This document shows positions 28,433-38,644 of a stretch of DNA of 64,000 nt, one piece after another (within the stretch, counting starts at the first letter, position 1; every line of letters starts with the position of its first letter). The stretch is from an uncultured Prevotellaceae bacterium (GTDB lineage Bacteria > Bacteroidota > Bacteroidia > Bacteroidales > Bacteroidaceae), in assembly GCA_946186505.1 (NCBI GenBank), contig CAMHNI010000006.1, positions 62,001-126,000 on the forward strand. Reading direction: 5' to 3'. A program made the translations under genes and the position numbers. The notes beneath the pieces were generated by a model. That model saw only the letters and a list, made by a program, of their open reading frames with translations, did no database searches and was not told the origin of the DNA.

Positions 28433-28828
28433 ATGGGATTTATTAAGGAATTCAAGGAGTTTGCCATGAAGGGCAACGTGATGGACATGGCTGTCGGTGT
28501 GATCATCGGCGGTGCTTTTGGCAAGATTGTCAGTTCGCTGGTTGACGACGTGCTGATGCCTATCGTCGGTATGCTTACCGGTAATGTTGACTTCACCAAC
28601 CTGGCATTCCAGATTGGCGAGGGCGAGGGAGCCGCCGTGCTGAAGTACGGTAACTTCATCCAGAACACGGTAGATTTCATCATCGTGGCCTTCTGTATCT
28701 TCCTCATGCTGAAGGGTATCAACAAGCTGAACCGCAAGAAGGAGGAACCCGCCGAGCCTGCCGCTCCCGCCGGTCCTACCCAGGAGGAGTTGCTCGCTGA
28801 AATCCGCGACCTGCTGAAGAAGAAGTAA
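28433..28828 (+). CDS. mscL: Large-conductance mechanosensitive channel
   Basis: Inner-membrane channel that opens on osmotic downshock. It has the conserved N-terminus ([42 protein letters not shown]), the first of two membrane helices, then [16 protein letters not shown] as the second, and a charged C-terminal helix after a Pro/Ala-rich linker. 131 aa is normal for the family. Single gene with a long leader. Confidence 0.96.
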   Translation: MGFIKEFKEFAMKGNVMDMAVGVIIGGAFGKIVSSLVDDVLMPIVGMLTGNVDFTNLAFQIGEGEGAAVLKYGNFIQNTVDFIIVAFCIFLMLKGINKLNRKKEEPAEPAAPAGPTQEELLAEIRDLLKKK

Positions 28829-28850
28829 ACCATGTATTGACTTAAAAAAA

Positions 28851-28878
28851 AAAAGAGCATCTTAACGGATGCTCTTTT
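28851..28878. terminator. Bidirectional terminator between mscL and the C10 protease gene
   Basis: AAAAGAGCATC / GATGCTCTTTT, an 11-bp stem with a 6-nt loop, flanked by A and T runs on both sides, so it can serve both convergent genes. Confidence 0.88.
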
Positions 28879-28890
28879 TTTTTCGTCACA

Positions 28891-31800
28891 TTACCTGACT
28901 ACCAGTTTGCGGCGTCCCTTGACATAGACCCCCCGGCGGGGCTGGGTGACGCGGCGTCCCTGCAGGTCATAGACAGGCTGGGCATCGGTACCGTCATCGG
29001 CGACGACGGCAGCCACCGCTGTGGCTTCGAGAACGGTGAGCTTGCCATTGACGTATGAACAACTGTAGTTACGGGCCTCGGCACCGCTAACCACGATGTC
29101 GTACTCACCGGCAGGGCTGTCAGCCGTGGCTTCACAGGTGATGATGGGCCGGAGGGTGAAGACGGTGTCGGTCTCACGGTTGCGATAGCCCGAGACGGTC
29201 AGCTCGAAGTCAGGATTAGGCTCGCCGACATGGCGGGTGTAGCTCATGGCCTTGATCGTCAGGGGTGCCGGTGTGACGGTGAACACACCCTCAAGACACT
29301 CCACACCGGGTGTGGTGACCGAACCGAGGGTGACAGTGATGGGATAAGTCCCTACAGGCAGGGTGGCCACACTGATGAACTCGCACGAGCACTCAGGCGT
29401 GCCTTCGACGGGAGCCCCCAGCACCTTTGGCACGATCGGGGCCACCATGCGGCCATAGATACGCGTGGCCGTGGCCGTGACGGTGGGTTTGCCCGTATAT
29501 TCCACGAGGACACACTTGGATGACCAGTCGGCGTTGTCCTGATAGGCTTCCAGCACCTTTCCAGGAACAAAGGTCAGGGTACCGCCGGGTACGCTGATGG
29601 AAGCGTAAGGTATCATGGCTGTTTCGTTGAGTATGACCAGATTCTTCAGTGAGCTGCAGTTGCGGAAGGCGTAGTTGCCGACAGCAGTGACACCGGCCGG
29701 CAGATAGACGGTCTCTAATGACGAGGCTCCCCGGAAGGCGTTCTCAGGGATTTCCGTCAGTGCCGTGAAGTAGCGCAGCACATCGAGGTTCTTGATGGTG
29801 GTCATGCCGCTGAAGGTCTGTCCGATGGTCGTCACGGCGGCAGCCTCCTCGAACGACAGTTCGCCGTCGCCGTCATTGTCCCACAGATCGACACAGACGG
29901 TCTTGGCCCTGCTGTCATCGAAGGTGATGTAGTGCAGCTTGGAACGCACAGAGATAACGGCGGCATGCAGTTCGTCGAGGGTACTCTCCTTCCGGTCATA
30001 GACCGCCTGTTCGGCGGCGACATCAATCTGCCGCTCGGCAGCAGTCTTCAGCAGCGACTTCAGCTGCGTGGCCCACTGGTCCATGACCTGTGCCTTCTGC
30101 ATGTCCTCGACGGTGATGAAAGCCCACTGGCAGTTCTTGTCCGTACCCTTCACGTCCCAGTAGAGGCCGAAGGTGGGGCTGGCCACGTCTGACTTGTGCG
30201 ACTCGTCAATGCCCAGGAACTCGCCCTCCACGTAGGCGGCATCGGTAGCTGGCAGCTGCAGGGTGAAGACACCCGGGGCGACGGAATCGACGCGCCAGTA
30301 AGCCTTGGCCGACAGGGAGCCGTCGCCGAAGCAGGTCTTCACACCAGCACCCACCTTCGTGTCGGTATCGGTGCGGAAGAGCACTTTGCTGTTGTCGGTA
30401 GAGTAGAGATAGTACAGACCCTCGGCCATCGAGGCCGTGCGCTTCAGCTGGTACTTCATGCCCTTGGTTGTCACCACCGACTGCGTGCCGTAGGCCTCGC
30501 CCATGCCGATATATTTACGTGTACCTATATTATATATATAGCCCACCTTGTCGGCAACGACCGACGAGTGAAGGGGCTGGGTGTGGGTGCGCACCTCAAC
30601 GATGGTACCGAAGTTCTTCCACACAGGAGCCGACTCGTAAAGCTCCTTCGAGCCGAAAGGCACGTAGAGCGTACACGACGCGAGGGGAACGCCGCCGAAG
30701 ACGTTGGTGCCTAACGAGATGGTCGCGGGGTCGGGGTTCTCGACCGTCACCGACTTCAGTGACTTACAGCCCATGAAACAGGTCTCGCCAATGGCGCTGA
30801 CCAGTTCGGGAATGGTGATGGATGTCAGCTTCTGGCAGTTGCGGAAGGCACGGTAGTAGATGTGTACGATGCTCTCGGGCAGCACCACCGACTCCAGGTT
30901 GGTACACCCTTCGAAGGTGTTGCCGTAGATGTCGGGGACACTGGTGAAGTACTGCAGCTCGTCGAAGCTCTTCAGCGTGGTCTGGTTCTGGAAGTAGCTG
31001 TAGAACAGCCATCCCAGGTCGGTCACCTTGGCAGCCTCGGAGTAGCTCAGCTCGCCGTCGGAGTCGATGTCGAAGAGCGAGACGCAGGTCTCGGCCACAT
31101 AGTCACTGGCAAAGTCGATGAGATTCAGCTTCTTGCGCACCGACCGCATGGCCGACCGCAGCTCGTCGTAGCTGCTGTCCAGATTGTCGAAGACGGCCTG
31201 TTCGGCGTCAACCTTCAGCTTGCGGGGCTTGGCGATGGCCAGCAGGCTGCCGAGCTTCTCGGCGGCCTGGTAGCGTGCCGTGACACTCTCGTCGTAGAGG
31301 ACGAAGCGCCACTGGCAGTTCAGCGGATGTTCCGTGTAGTCCACATCGCTATAAACACCGTAGGTAGGCGATGCCGCGTTGCTCTCATGGTTGCTCTGCA
31401 CACCCCAGAACCTGCCGTCGGCATAGTCGGTGCCGGTGGACGGTATCTGGAAGGTATAGATGCGGTCGCCCGCCGGCTGTATGTTCCAATGGCAGTTGGC
31501 CGTGAGGCTGCCACCATCGACGAAGCTGGCCAGCACACCCCTGCCCACGTTGTCGTCACTGTTGGTGCGGAACAGGAACTTGCCGTTCTTGCCCGTATCC
31601 TCGGAGGTCAGGTAGTAGATGCCCTCGGGCATGGACGTCGAGCGCCGTACCGTGAAGCGCATGGGACTGTCACCCACGACAGCCTGTGTGCCCCAAGCCT
31701 CGCCCTTGGTCAGATACTGGCCGGTACCTACATGATAGAGGTAGTAGGTCTTGCCTGCCTCCAGCTCGGCAAACTGTCCGCCAGACAGTTCGCGTTTCTC

Positions 31801-33606
31801 GACGAAGGTGCCGAAGTCGCGCCACACGTCAGCCGTCTGGATATAGGCCTTGGTGCCCTGCATGATGGTCAGCGTGGCTTTCGACAGGTCGGTGCCTGCA
31901 AAGGCCGAAGCGTCAATGGCGATGGTTCCGGGCTGGAAGGTCTTCAGCTCGACGGTTGTCAGCTTCTGGCAGTTGGCAAAGGCCTCCTTGCCGATGGCCG
32001 TCACGGTGATGGGCAGCACTATGGACTTCAGCGAAGTGCAGCCTGCGAAGGTGCCGTCGTTGATGACGGGCAGCTCGTCGGGCAGTGTGAGGGCTGTCAG
32101 TGCGGCACATCCCGAGAAAGCCTCGCTGCAGATGGTCTTGACGTGGTTGGGCATGTCGAGCTGCGGGAGCAGGGCACAACCTTTCAGCGAGCGTGCGCCG
32201 ATGGTCTCGATGTTCTTTGGCAGTCGGATGGCCGTCAGCTGCGAGCAGCCGTTGAAGGCATCGTCGGGCAATGCCGTGACCGAGGTGAAGTAGTAGAGTT
32301 CCTTGAACGTCTTGATTGAAGCACCCTTGAACACCGTGCCGATGTCACTAATCTGGGCTGCCTCGCCGTAGGTCAGCTTGCCGTCGCCGTCGGCATCCCA
32401 GTGCTCTATGCAAAGTTTCTTCACCGTGGCATCGGCAAAGTTCATGGCCTTCTCGCCGTAGTTCTCAGGCTCCAGGCCGGTGACGATCTGACGATAGCTG
32501 TTATAGCCGTCATTGGAGCCGCCGATGCCCTGCTGCCCCGGCGTGAGGTTGGTCAGCAGGTAGTAGCCGTCGCTGGTGCCGCCCCATCCCCAGTTGATGT
32601 GGTACTTCAGGTTGCCGTCATAGCCGTCGGCCACAAAGGCATGGCCGCCCTCGCTGTTGGCGCCACTCACATAGACAGGCCGCCCGGCGGCTATCTCGGC
32701 ATAGACAATCCTGTCCCAATCGACATCGGAGGTCACCGAGGTATAGTCGTAGAAATGGACCGACGAGCCGTAGCCGAAATACTTGCCGAAGGCCTGGTAG
32801 GCATCATACGACTGTGCACCCGATGACTGGTTGGTGTAGTCCATCTTCACGGCCACACCGCAGTAGTGCATGAGGTCGGCCACGGCCAGGCGCTGTTTCT
32901 CGGTAGCCGAGCCGTACTCATCCTTCATGTTCTCCCAGTCGATGGGTGAACCCTCGGGAATACCTTCGACATGCAGCCGCCCGTAGGTGGCATGCTCTGT
33001 CCAGGTGTCATAAGCAGGCATGGCCGCCGTCGTCTCCGACACCGACTTCTCACGGTTGTAGTACAAGATCTGAGCCATAGCCGTGGCCACACAGCCCGTC
33101 ACCGACTGTCCCAACGAGAAGTACTGCGGACACGTCAGGTTGTAGGGGTAGCCCTGGCTCCACTTGCTCTTCATCAGCTCGGGCACCTTCGGATGCGTCG
33201 GTACGGCGTCACGGATGATGACTGCCCCACCTTCCTGGATGCGGGCAATCTGACCGGCATAGCCATCGAGCCACTCCTGCATGGCTGGCGGCAGACGGTC
33301 GTAGTCGAACTCGCCCTGGTCACAATAGCCCAGAATGGGTTCCGTCAGGTCGTCACCCGACACGATGACGAAACCACCGTCTGTACCTTTGTTAAACACG
33401 TAATACTCGCTTGTCGAGCCGACAGGCGTGCCAAAACGCCTCGGCGCAAGCTTGCGACTGCTGACCACCGGCTCCAGCTCACGGGACTGTCCCTGCTGGG
33501 CCATGAACGCCTCGGCCTTCTTCCGGGCCTGTTCACGGGTGATGGGACCGGCCTGAGCCGCAGAAAGTGACAGCATGAATGCCGCCATCAAAGCAAGATG
33601 TCTCAT
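28891..33606 (-). CDS. Secreted C10-family cysteine protease with EF-hand/leucine-rich modules
   Basis: 1571 aa. Signal peptide, then a Spi-type propeptide (residues ~20-110). The streptopain-like catalytic domain has Cys in SVTGCVATAMAQ (~173) and His in GGHAFVADG (~322). Three modules follow, each opening with an EF-hand-like loop (DADGDGKLTYGEA ~406, DIDSDGELSYSEA ~850, DNDGDGELSFEEA ~1246) and a BspA-like leucine-rich block of FxxCxxLxxLxLP type. Between modules lie ~200-residue beta domains with YLYHVGTGQYL / YIYNIGTRKYIGMG motifs. An MBG-type domain (~1390-1530) and the Prevotella C-tail close the protein. Role inferred: calcium-stabilised extracellular protease that binds host or food polymers. 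Convergent with mscL. Confidence 0.9.
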   Translation of the reverse strand: MRHLALMAAFMLSLSAAQAGPITREQARKKAEAFMAQQGQSRELEPVVSSRKLAPRRFGTPVGSTSEYYVFNKGTDGGFVIVSGDDLTEPILGYCDQGEFDYDRLPPAMQEWLDGYAGQIARIQEGGAVIIRDAVPTHPKVPELMKSKWSQGYPYNLTCPQYFSLGQSVTGCVATAMAQILYYNREKSVSETTAAMPAYDTWTEHATYGRLHVEGIPEGSPIDWENMKDEYGSATEKQRLAVADLMHYCGVAVKMDYTNQSSGAQSYDAYQAFGKYFGYGSSVHFYDYTSVTSDVDWDRIVYAEIAAGRPVYVSGANSEGGHAFVADGYDGNLKYHINWGWGGTSDGYYLLTNLTPGQQGIGGSNDGYNSYRQIVTGLEPENYGEKAMNFADATVKKLCIEHWDADGDGKLTYGEAAQISDIGTVFKGASIKTFKELYYFTSVTALPDDAFNGCSQLTAIRLPKNIETIGARSLKGCALLPQLDMPNHVKTICSEAFSGCAALTALTLPDELPVINDGTFAGCTSLKSIVLPITVTAIGKEAFANCQKLTTVELKTFQPGTIAIDASAFAGTDLSKATLTIMQGTKAYIQTADVWRDFGTFVEKRELSGGQFAELEAGKTYYLYHVGTGQYLTKGEAWGTQAVVGDSPMRFTVRRSTSMPEGIYYLTSEDTGKNGKFLFRTNSDDNVGRGVLASFVDGGSLTANCHWNIQPAGDRIYTFQIPSTGTDYADGRFWGVQSNHESNAASPTYGVYSDVDYTEHPLNCQWRFVLYDESVTARYQAAEKLGSLLAIAKPRKLKVDAEQAVFDNLDSSYDELRSAMRSVRKKLNLIDFASDYVAETCVSLFDIDSDGELSYSEAAKVTDLGWLFYSYFQNQTTLKSFDELQYFTSVPDIYGNTFEGCTNLESVVLPESIVHIYYRAFRNCQKLTSITIPELVSAIGETCFMGCKSLKSVTVENPDPATISLGTNVFGGVPLASCTLYVPFGSKELYESAPVWKNFGTIVEVRTHTQPLHSSVVADKVGYIYNIGTRKYIGMGEAYGTQSVVTTKGMKYQLKRTASMAEGLYYLYSTDNSKVLFRTDTDTKVGAGVKTCFGDGSLSAKAYWRVDSVAPGVFTLQLPATDAAYVEGEFLGIDESHKSDVASPTFGLYWDVKGTDKNCQWAFITVEDMQKAQVMDQWATQLKSLLKTAAERQIDVAAEQAVYDRKESTLDELHAAVISVRSKLHYITFDDSRAKTVCVDLWDNDGDGELSFEEAAAVTTIGQTFSGMTTIKNLDVLRYFTALTEIPENAFRGASSLETVYLPAGVTAVGNYAFRNCSSLKNLVILNETAMIPYASISVPGGTLTFVPGKVLEAYQDNADWSSKCVLVEYTGKPTVTATATRIYGRMVAPIVPKVLGAPVEGTPECSCEFISVATLPVGTYPITVTLGSVTTPGVECLEGVFTVTPAPLTIKAMSYTRHVGEPNPDFELTVSGYRNRETDTVFTLRPIITCEATADSPAGEYDIVVSGAEARNYSCSYVNGKLTVLEATAVAAVVADDGTDAQPVYDLQGRRVTQPRRGVYVKGRRKLVVR

Positions 33607-33640
33607 AATCTATGACTTTAGGTTAATAATATTATCGGTG

Positions 33641-33671
33641 CAAAAGTAAACAAAAAAAACAGAAGTACCAA
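33641..33671 (-). promoter_or_regulatory. Promoter of the C10 protease gene
   Basis: On the minus strand TACTTTTG (33641-33648) lies 20 nt from a TTG (33669-33671); 35 bp to the start codon. Confidence 0.65.
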
Positions 33672-33734
33672 GAAAAGAGAAACGAAAGAGAGATTTTTTG
33701 CGGTAATTCTTTAGGCAGTATTGGGATTTTTTCG

Positions 33735-33742
33735 TAATTTTG
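33735..33742 (+). promoter_or_regulatory. -7 element TAATTTTG for the S9 peptidase gene
   Basis: TAnnTTTG match 22 bp before the start; no standard -33 element seen. Confidence 0.55.
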
Positions 33743-33764
33743 CGCCGTTAATATCTTAGAAGCA

Positions 33765-35942
33765 ATGAGAATATCCGTAACAACCCTTGTTGCCGTCGCA
33801 CTGCTAATGCTGGCGAGCAACGTAAATGCACAACAGGAAGACGTGAAGATTGGAAAGCAGAACATCGCCATGAAGGACGGCCGCATGACCCCGGAGGCTC
33901 TGTGGGCCATGGGACGCATCGGCGGCTACAGTGCCTCGCCCGACGGACAGAAGATTGTCTATCAGGTAGGCTACTACAGCGTGAAAGCCAACAAGAGCCA
34001 GCAGAAAATCTGCATCATCAACAGCGACGGCACGGGCCAGACGACGCTGACCACCGGCACGAAGAGCGAGACCGACGCGACGTGGCTCGACGCACAGACC
34101 ATCGCCTTTCAGACGGGCGGAGAAATCTGGTCGATGAAAGCCGACGGTTCCGACCGCCGACAGCTCACAAAGACCGACGGTCAGGTGGAGGGCTTCAAGT
34201 TCTCACCAGACAGGAAGAAGGTTATCATACTGAAATCCATACCATTCCACGAAATCATTAAAGAAAATCCGAAAGACCTGCCTAAGGCCACGGGCCGTCT
34301 GGTCACCGACCTGATGTACCGCCATTGGGATCACTATGTGGAGAGCATCCAGCACCCCTTTGTCGGTGCTGTCAGCGACGACGGCACCGTCGGTGAGCTG
34401 ACGGACATCTTGGAAGGCGAACCCTACGAGTGCCCGATGGAGCCGTTCGGCGGCATCGAGCAGCTGGACTGGAGCACGGACTCGAAGCAGATAGCCTATA
34501 CCTGCCGCAAGAAGACGGGGCTGTCCTACTCTATTTCAACCGACTCGGACATCTACCTCTATGACACCGACACGCACCAGACCAGGAACCTGTGCAAGCC
34601 CGAAGGGTACGTGGAGCCGCAGATTGACCCGACCACCAGCATGAAGTACCAGAAGGTGAACGCCGAAGAGAACCTCAAGAACAACGTTGGCTACGACCAG
34701 AACCCGAAGTTCTCGCCCGACGGCAAGTACGTGGCGTGGCTCTCGATGGAGCGCGACGGCTACGAGGCTGACCGACAGCGGCTGTGCTGCTACGATCTGA
34801 CGACAGGCGAGAAAAAGTACCTGACGGAGTCGTTCGACTCAAACGTTGACGACTTCGTGTGGAGCGACACGAAGGATGCCATGATATACTTCATCGGCGT
34901 GTGGCACGCCACGGAAAACCTCTATGCCATCAGCTGGAAGGGAGAGGTGAAGCAGCTGACCGACACATGGACGGACTTCGGAAGCCTGCAGCTGATGAAC
35001 AACAGGAAGCAGCTCGTCATGGAACGCCACTGCTATACGGCACCTGCCGACCTCTACATCGTGACACCCAACTTCAAGAAGCCGGAGAAGACGACCGTCA
35101 GCCAGCTGACCTTTGAGAACAAGCACATCCTCGACCAGTTAGGCAAACCCACCGTCCAGCAACGCTGGGTGAAGACCACCGACGGCAAGGACATGCTGAC
35201 ATGGATTATCCTGCCACCGAACTTCGACGAGACGAAGAAGTACCCCACCCTGCTGTTCTGCGAGGGTGGCCCGCAGTCGCCCGTCAGCCAGTTCTGGAGC
35301 TACCGCTGGAACTTCATGATCATGGCCTCACAGGGCTATGTCATCGTGGCACCCAACCGTCGCGGCCTGCCCGGTTTCGGACAGGAGTGGTTAGAGGAAA
35401 TCAGCGGCGACTGGACTGGTCAGTGCATGAAGGACTACCTGGCCGCCATCGACGATGCCGCCAACAGTCTGCCCTATGTTGACAAGGACCGCCTGGGTGC
35501 CGTCGGTGCCTCGTTCGGCGGATTCAGCGTCTATTACTTAGCCGGACACCACGAGAAGCGCTTCAAGTGCTTCATTGCCCACGATGGTGCGTTCAACCTG
35601 GCCTCCATGTATTTGGAGACCGAGGAGAACTGGTTCAGTAACTGGGAGTACGACGAGGCCTACTGGCACCGTCCGCAGCTGCCCAACGCCAAGAAGACCT
35701 ATCACGACTCGCCGCACAAGTACGTCGAGAACTGGGACACGCCCATTCTCTGCATCCACGGCGAGAAGGACTACCGCATCTGCTACACACAGGGCATGCA
35801 GGCCTTCAACGCCGCCCGCATGAAGGGTCTTGAGGCTCAGCTGCTTATCTTCCCCGACGAAAACCACTGGGTGCTGAAGCCCCAGAACGGCATCCTCTGG
35901 CAGCGCACCTACTTCAACTGGCTTGACCGGTGGCTGAAATAG
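33765..35942 (+). CDS. S9-family (prolyl oligopeptidase-like) serine peptidase
   Basis: Exported peptidase of the acylaminoacyl/dipeptidyl peptidase branch of S9. Signal peptide ends near VNAQQ. The N-terminal half holds beta-propeller repeats (SASPDGQKIVY, FSPDRKKV, KFSPDGKYVAWLS). The C-terminal alpha/beta-hydrolase domain has the nucleophile Ser in GASFGGFS (~583), Asp in HGEKDYR (~669) and His in DENHW (~701). 725 aa is typical. Likely cleaves short peptides in the periplasm for amino-acid nutrition. The next gene, another hydrolase, starts 41 bp downstream and may be cotranscribed. Confidence 0.93.
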   Translation: MRISVTTLVAVALLMLASNVNAQQEDVKIGKQNIAMKDGRMTPEALWAMGRIGGYSASPDGQKIVYQVGYYSVKANKSQQKICIINSDGTGQTTLTTGTKSETDATWLDAQTIAFQTGGEIWSMKADGSDRRQLTKTDGQVEGFKFSPDRKKVIILKSIPFHEIIKENPKDLPKATGRLVTDLMYRHWDHYVESIQHPFVGAVSDDGTVGELTDILEGEPYECPMEPFGGIEQLDWSTDSKQIAYTCRKKTGLSYSISTDSDIYLYDTDTHQTRNLCKPEGYVEPQIDPTTSMKYQKVNAEENLKNNVGYDQNPKFSPDGKYVAWLSMERDGYEADRQRLCCYDLTTGEKKYLTESFDSNVDDFVWSDTKDAMIYFIGVWHATENLYAISWKGEVKQLTDTWTDFGSLQLMNNRKQLVMERHCYTAPADLYIVTPNFKKPEKTTVSQLTFENKHILDQLGKPTVQQRWVKTTDGKDMLTWIILPPNFDETKKYPTLLFCEGGPQSPVSQFWSYRWNFMIMASQGYVIVAPNRRGLPGFGQEWLEEISGDWTGQCMKDYLAAIDDAANSLPYVDKDRLGAVGASFGGFSVYYLAGHHEKRFKCFIAHDGAFNLASMYLETEENWFSNWEYDEAYWHRPQLPNAKKTYHDSPHKYVENWDTPILCIHGEKDYRICYTQGMQAFNAARMKGLEAQLLIFPDENHWVLKPQNGILWQRTYFNWLDRWLK

Positions 35943-35983
35943 AGACCTCAGCAATAACTAACCCAATTATATCAACAGTTATT

Positions 35984-36940
35984 ATGAAAAAAACTTTATT
36001 ATCAACAATGACTTTGTGCCTGGCGCTCACAGCGTCGGCACAGCCCCAGGGCGGATTTGGAGGCTTCCAGGTTCCGCAGGTAAAATTAGAGACATCGCAG
36101 GAGTGGAAAGACATTAACTACGCAGGTGACGACCAGGCTTATCACACCTGCGACATCTACCTGCCCAAGGAGGAGAAGGCGGCCTATCCGGTTGTGGTAC
36201 ACATCTACGGCAGCGCCTGGTTCAGCAACAACAGCAAGGGTGCAGCCGATCTGGGCACCATCGTCAAGAGCCTGCTCAACGCCGGCTATGCCGTCGTCTG
36301 CCCCAACCACCGTTCCAGCATGGACGCCAAGTGGCCGGCACAGATTCATGATATCAAGGCGGTCATCCGCTTCATACGCGGCGAAGCCAAGAAGTACAAG
36401 TTCGACCCCTCGTTCATCGCCACCAGCGGTTTCTCGTCGGGCGGTCATCTCGCCTCTACGACAGCTACCACCAGCGGTACGAAGCAGGAGACCGTGGGGA
36501 CGGTGACCATCGACCTGGAAGGCAGCATCGGCAACTACACTGGTGAGAGCAGTGCCGTCAACGCAGCCTGCGACTGGTCTGGTCCCATCGACCTGACGGC
36601 CATGGACTGCGGCGACCACATGCAGATGGGCGACAGCAGCCCCGAGGATGTCCTGCTGGCTTCCAAGCTCTCAAAGGAGCCTGACAAGTATCTCAGCCTC
36701 AGTGCGACGACCTATGTTGACAAGAACGACCCGCCTGTGATTATCTTCCACGGCGAGAAGGACAATGTGGTTCCCTGCTGCCAGGGCAAGAAATTCTTTG
36801 AGGTGCTGAAGGCTGCCGGTGTCGAGACAGAGGCAACCTTTGTTCCAGAGGGTGGCCACGGCATGGGCATGTATGCCGAGGAGAACTTGCAGAAGATGGT
36901 CAAGTTCCTTGAAAAACAACGGGCCAAAGTAAATAAATAA
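35984..36940 (+). CDS. Secreted alpha/beta-hydrolase esterase (BD-FAE/lipase-like)
   Basis: 318 aa from the ATG at 35984, chosen because it begins a clear signal peptide (MKKTLLSTMTLCLALTASAQ); a longer frame upstream lacks one. The oxyanion region is HIYGSAWF (the family's usual HGGxW is changed), the nucleophile sits in SGFSSGGHLA, Asp in HGEKDNVVP and His in GGHGMG. This set is typical of carbohydrate esterases that remove acetyl or feruloyl groups, and of related lipases. Substrate not determinable. Close behind the S9 peptidase gene. Confidence 0.85.
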   Translation: MKKTLLSTMTLCLALTASAQPQGGFGGFQVPQVKLETSQEWKDINYAGDDQAYHTCDIYLPKEEKAAYPVVVHIYGSAWFSNNSKGAADLGTIVKSLLNAGYAVVCPNHRSSMDAKWPAQIHDIKAVIRFIRGEAKKYKFDPSFIATSGFSSGGHLASTTATTSGTKQETVGTVTIDLEGSIGNYTGESSAVNAACDWSGPIDLTAMDCGDHMQMGDSSPEDVLLASKLSKEPDKYLSLSATTYVDKNDPPVIIFHGEKDNVVPCCQGKKFFEVLKAAGVETEATFVPEGGHGMGMYAEENLQKMVKFLEKQRAKVNK

Positions 36941-36973
36941 GGTTCTATCAAGACATATTTCGATTTTTTTTTG

Positions 36974-36981
36974 TATCTTTG
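36974..36981 (+). promoter_or_regulatory. -7 element TATCTTTG for the first MFS gene
   Basis: Good TAnnTTTG match 36 bp before the MFS start at 37018; it argues against any start codon upstream of that. Confidence 0.7.
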
Positions 36982-37017
36982 CAGCCAGTTTGCGAAACAA
37001 TAAAAAAACAAAGAAAT

Positions 37018-38640
37018 ATGTCACAAGCAATTCAAAAAACTCTGCGCGACTCTGCCGCTATGCGGTGGAGCGCGCTTTTGCTGCTGGCACTCGCCATGTT
37101 CTGCAGCTACATTTTCATGGACATCCTCTCACCCATCAAGGACCTGATGCAGGAGACACGAGGATGGGACTCAACAGCTTTCGGCACGATGCAAGGCTCA
37201 GAGGTGTTCCTCAACGTTTTTGCCTTCTTCCTTATCTTTGCCGGTATCATCCTCGACAAGATGGGCGTGCGCTTCACCGGCGTTCTCTCGGCAGCCGTCA
37301 TGCTGGTCGGTGCCATCATCAAGTGGTACGCCGTCAGCGAGTCGTTCATGGGCAGCGGACTCGAGGCGTGGTTCACCAACAACCTGAACTACATACCGCT
37401 GTTCGACGAGTTGGGGGTTTCTCCTTTCTATGAGGGCATGCCTGCTTCTGCCAAGTTTGCCGCCTGCGGCTTCATGATCTTCGGCTGCGGCTGCGAAATG
37501 GCAGGCATCACCGTCTCACGCGGTATCGTCAAGTGGTTCAAGGGTCGTGAGATGGCACTGGCCATGGGCTCTGAGATGGCACTGGCCCGTCTCGGCGTGG
37601 CCACCTGCATGATATTCTCGCCGTTCTTCGCCCGTCTCGGCGGACAGGTGAGTGTCAGCCGCTCGGTGGCCTTCGGTGTGGTGCTGATGTGCATCGCCCT
37701 CATCATGACCATCGTCTATTTCGTCATGGACCAGAAGCTCGATGCCCAGACAGGCGAGGCCGAAGAGAAGGACGACCCGTTCAAGATCTCTGATATCGGC
37801 AAGATTCTCAGCGACAGCGGTTTCTGGCTCGTCGCCCTGCTATGCGTGCTCTACTACTCGGCCATCTTCCCCTTCCAGAAGTACGCCGTCAACATGCTGC
37901 AGTGCAACCTGACGCTTACACAGCCCGCCGCCGACTCGTTCTGGGCACAGCCCGACGTCACCATCGTACAGTACGTCATCATGCTCATCGTGGCTGCCGC
38001 CGGCTTCGCCAGCAACTTCCAGAAAAAGGCCAACATGAAGTACGGTCTGCTGGCACTCTCCATTGTTGCGCTTGTCACCTACTGCTACATGGGTTACATG
38101 CGCCAGTCGGCAGAGTCCATCTTTGCCGTGTTCCCACTGCTGGCCGTGCTCATCACTCCGATTCTCGGTTCATACGTCGATCATAAGGGCAAGGCCGCCT
38201 CGATGCTCATCTTGGGTTCGCTGCTGCTTATCGCCTGCCACCTGACATTCGCCTTTGTGCTGCCGATGTTCAAGGGATCGGCTGTCGGCGGCATCGTCAT
38301 CGCCTACGTCACCATTTTGGTGCTCGGCTCCAGCTTCTCGCTGGTACCCGCCTCGCTGTGGCCTTCCGTGCCCAAGCTGGTCGATGCCAAAGTTATCGGT
38401 TCGGCATACGCCCTGATCTTCTGGATTCAGAATATCGGCCTGTGGCTGTTCCCGCTGCTCATCGGCAAGGTGCTCGATGCCACCAATCCCGACGTGACCG
38501 ACCCGACACAGTTTGACTATACCGCCCCGCTCGTCATGCTGGCCTGTCTCGGCGTGGCAGCCCTTATTCTCGGCTTCATCCTGAAAGCCGTTGACAAGAA
38601 GAAGGGCATCGGTCTGGAACTCCCGAACATTAAAGAGTAA
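37018..38640 (+). CDS. Major facilitator superfamily transporter
   Basis: 540-residue inner-membrane protein with about 12 hydrophobic helices and the MFS loop GIILDKMGVRFTG between helices 2 and 3. Start ATG 37018 lies after the promoter; the reading frame continues upstream but only into promoter DNA. It is clearly homologous to the MFS protein at 40283-41623 (shared SP..D start, GIILDKMG-RFTG, WFxGxEMAxAMG), so the two are paralogues. Substrate unknown. The middle loop (residues ~235-260) is charged and longer than in its paralogue. Confidence 0.9.
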   Translation: MSQAIQKTLRDSAAMRWSALLLLALAMFCSYIFMDILSPIKDLMQETRGWDSTAFGTMQGSEVFLNVFAFFLIFAGIILDKMGVRFTGVLSAAVMLVGAIIKWYAVSESFMGSGLEAWFTNNLNYIPLFDELGVSPFYEGMPASAKFAACGFMIFGCGCEMAGITVSRGIVKWFKGREMALAMGSEMALARLGVATCMIFSPFFARLGGQVSVSRSVAFGVVLMCIALIMTIVYFVMDQKLDAQTGEAEEKDDPFKISDIGKILSDSGFWLVALLCVLYYSAIFPFQKYAVNMLQCNLTLTQPAADSFWAQPDVTIVQYVIMLIVAAAGFASNFQKKANMKYGLLALSIVALVTYCYMGYMRQSAESIFAVFPLLAVLITPILGSYVDHKGKAASMLILGSLLLIACHLTFAFVLPMFKGSAVGGIVIAYVTILVLGSSFSLVPASLWPSVPKLVDAKVIGSAYALIFWIQNIGLWLFPLLIGKVLDATNPDVTDPTQFDYTAPLVMLACLGVAALILGFILKAVDKKKGIGLELPNIKE

Positions 38641-38644
38641 CCTT

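Noticed and set aside
35930..35983. Longer N-terminus for the alpha/beta-hydrolase
   Set aside because: It would bury the signal peptide 18 residues inside the protein and overlap the S9 peptidase end.
36979..37017. Longer N-terminus for the first MFS transporter
   Set aside because: The extra codons overlap the TATCTTTG promoter element; ATG 37018 is the natural start.
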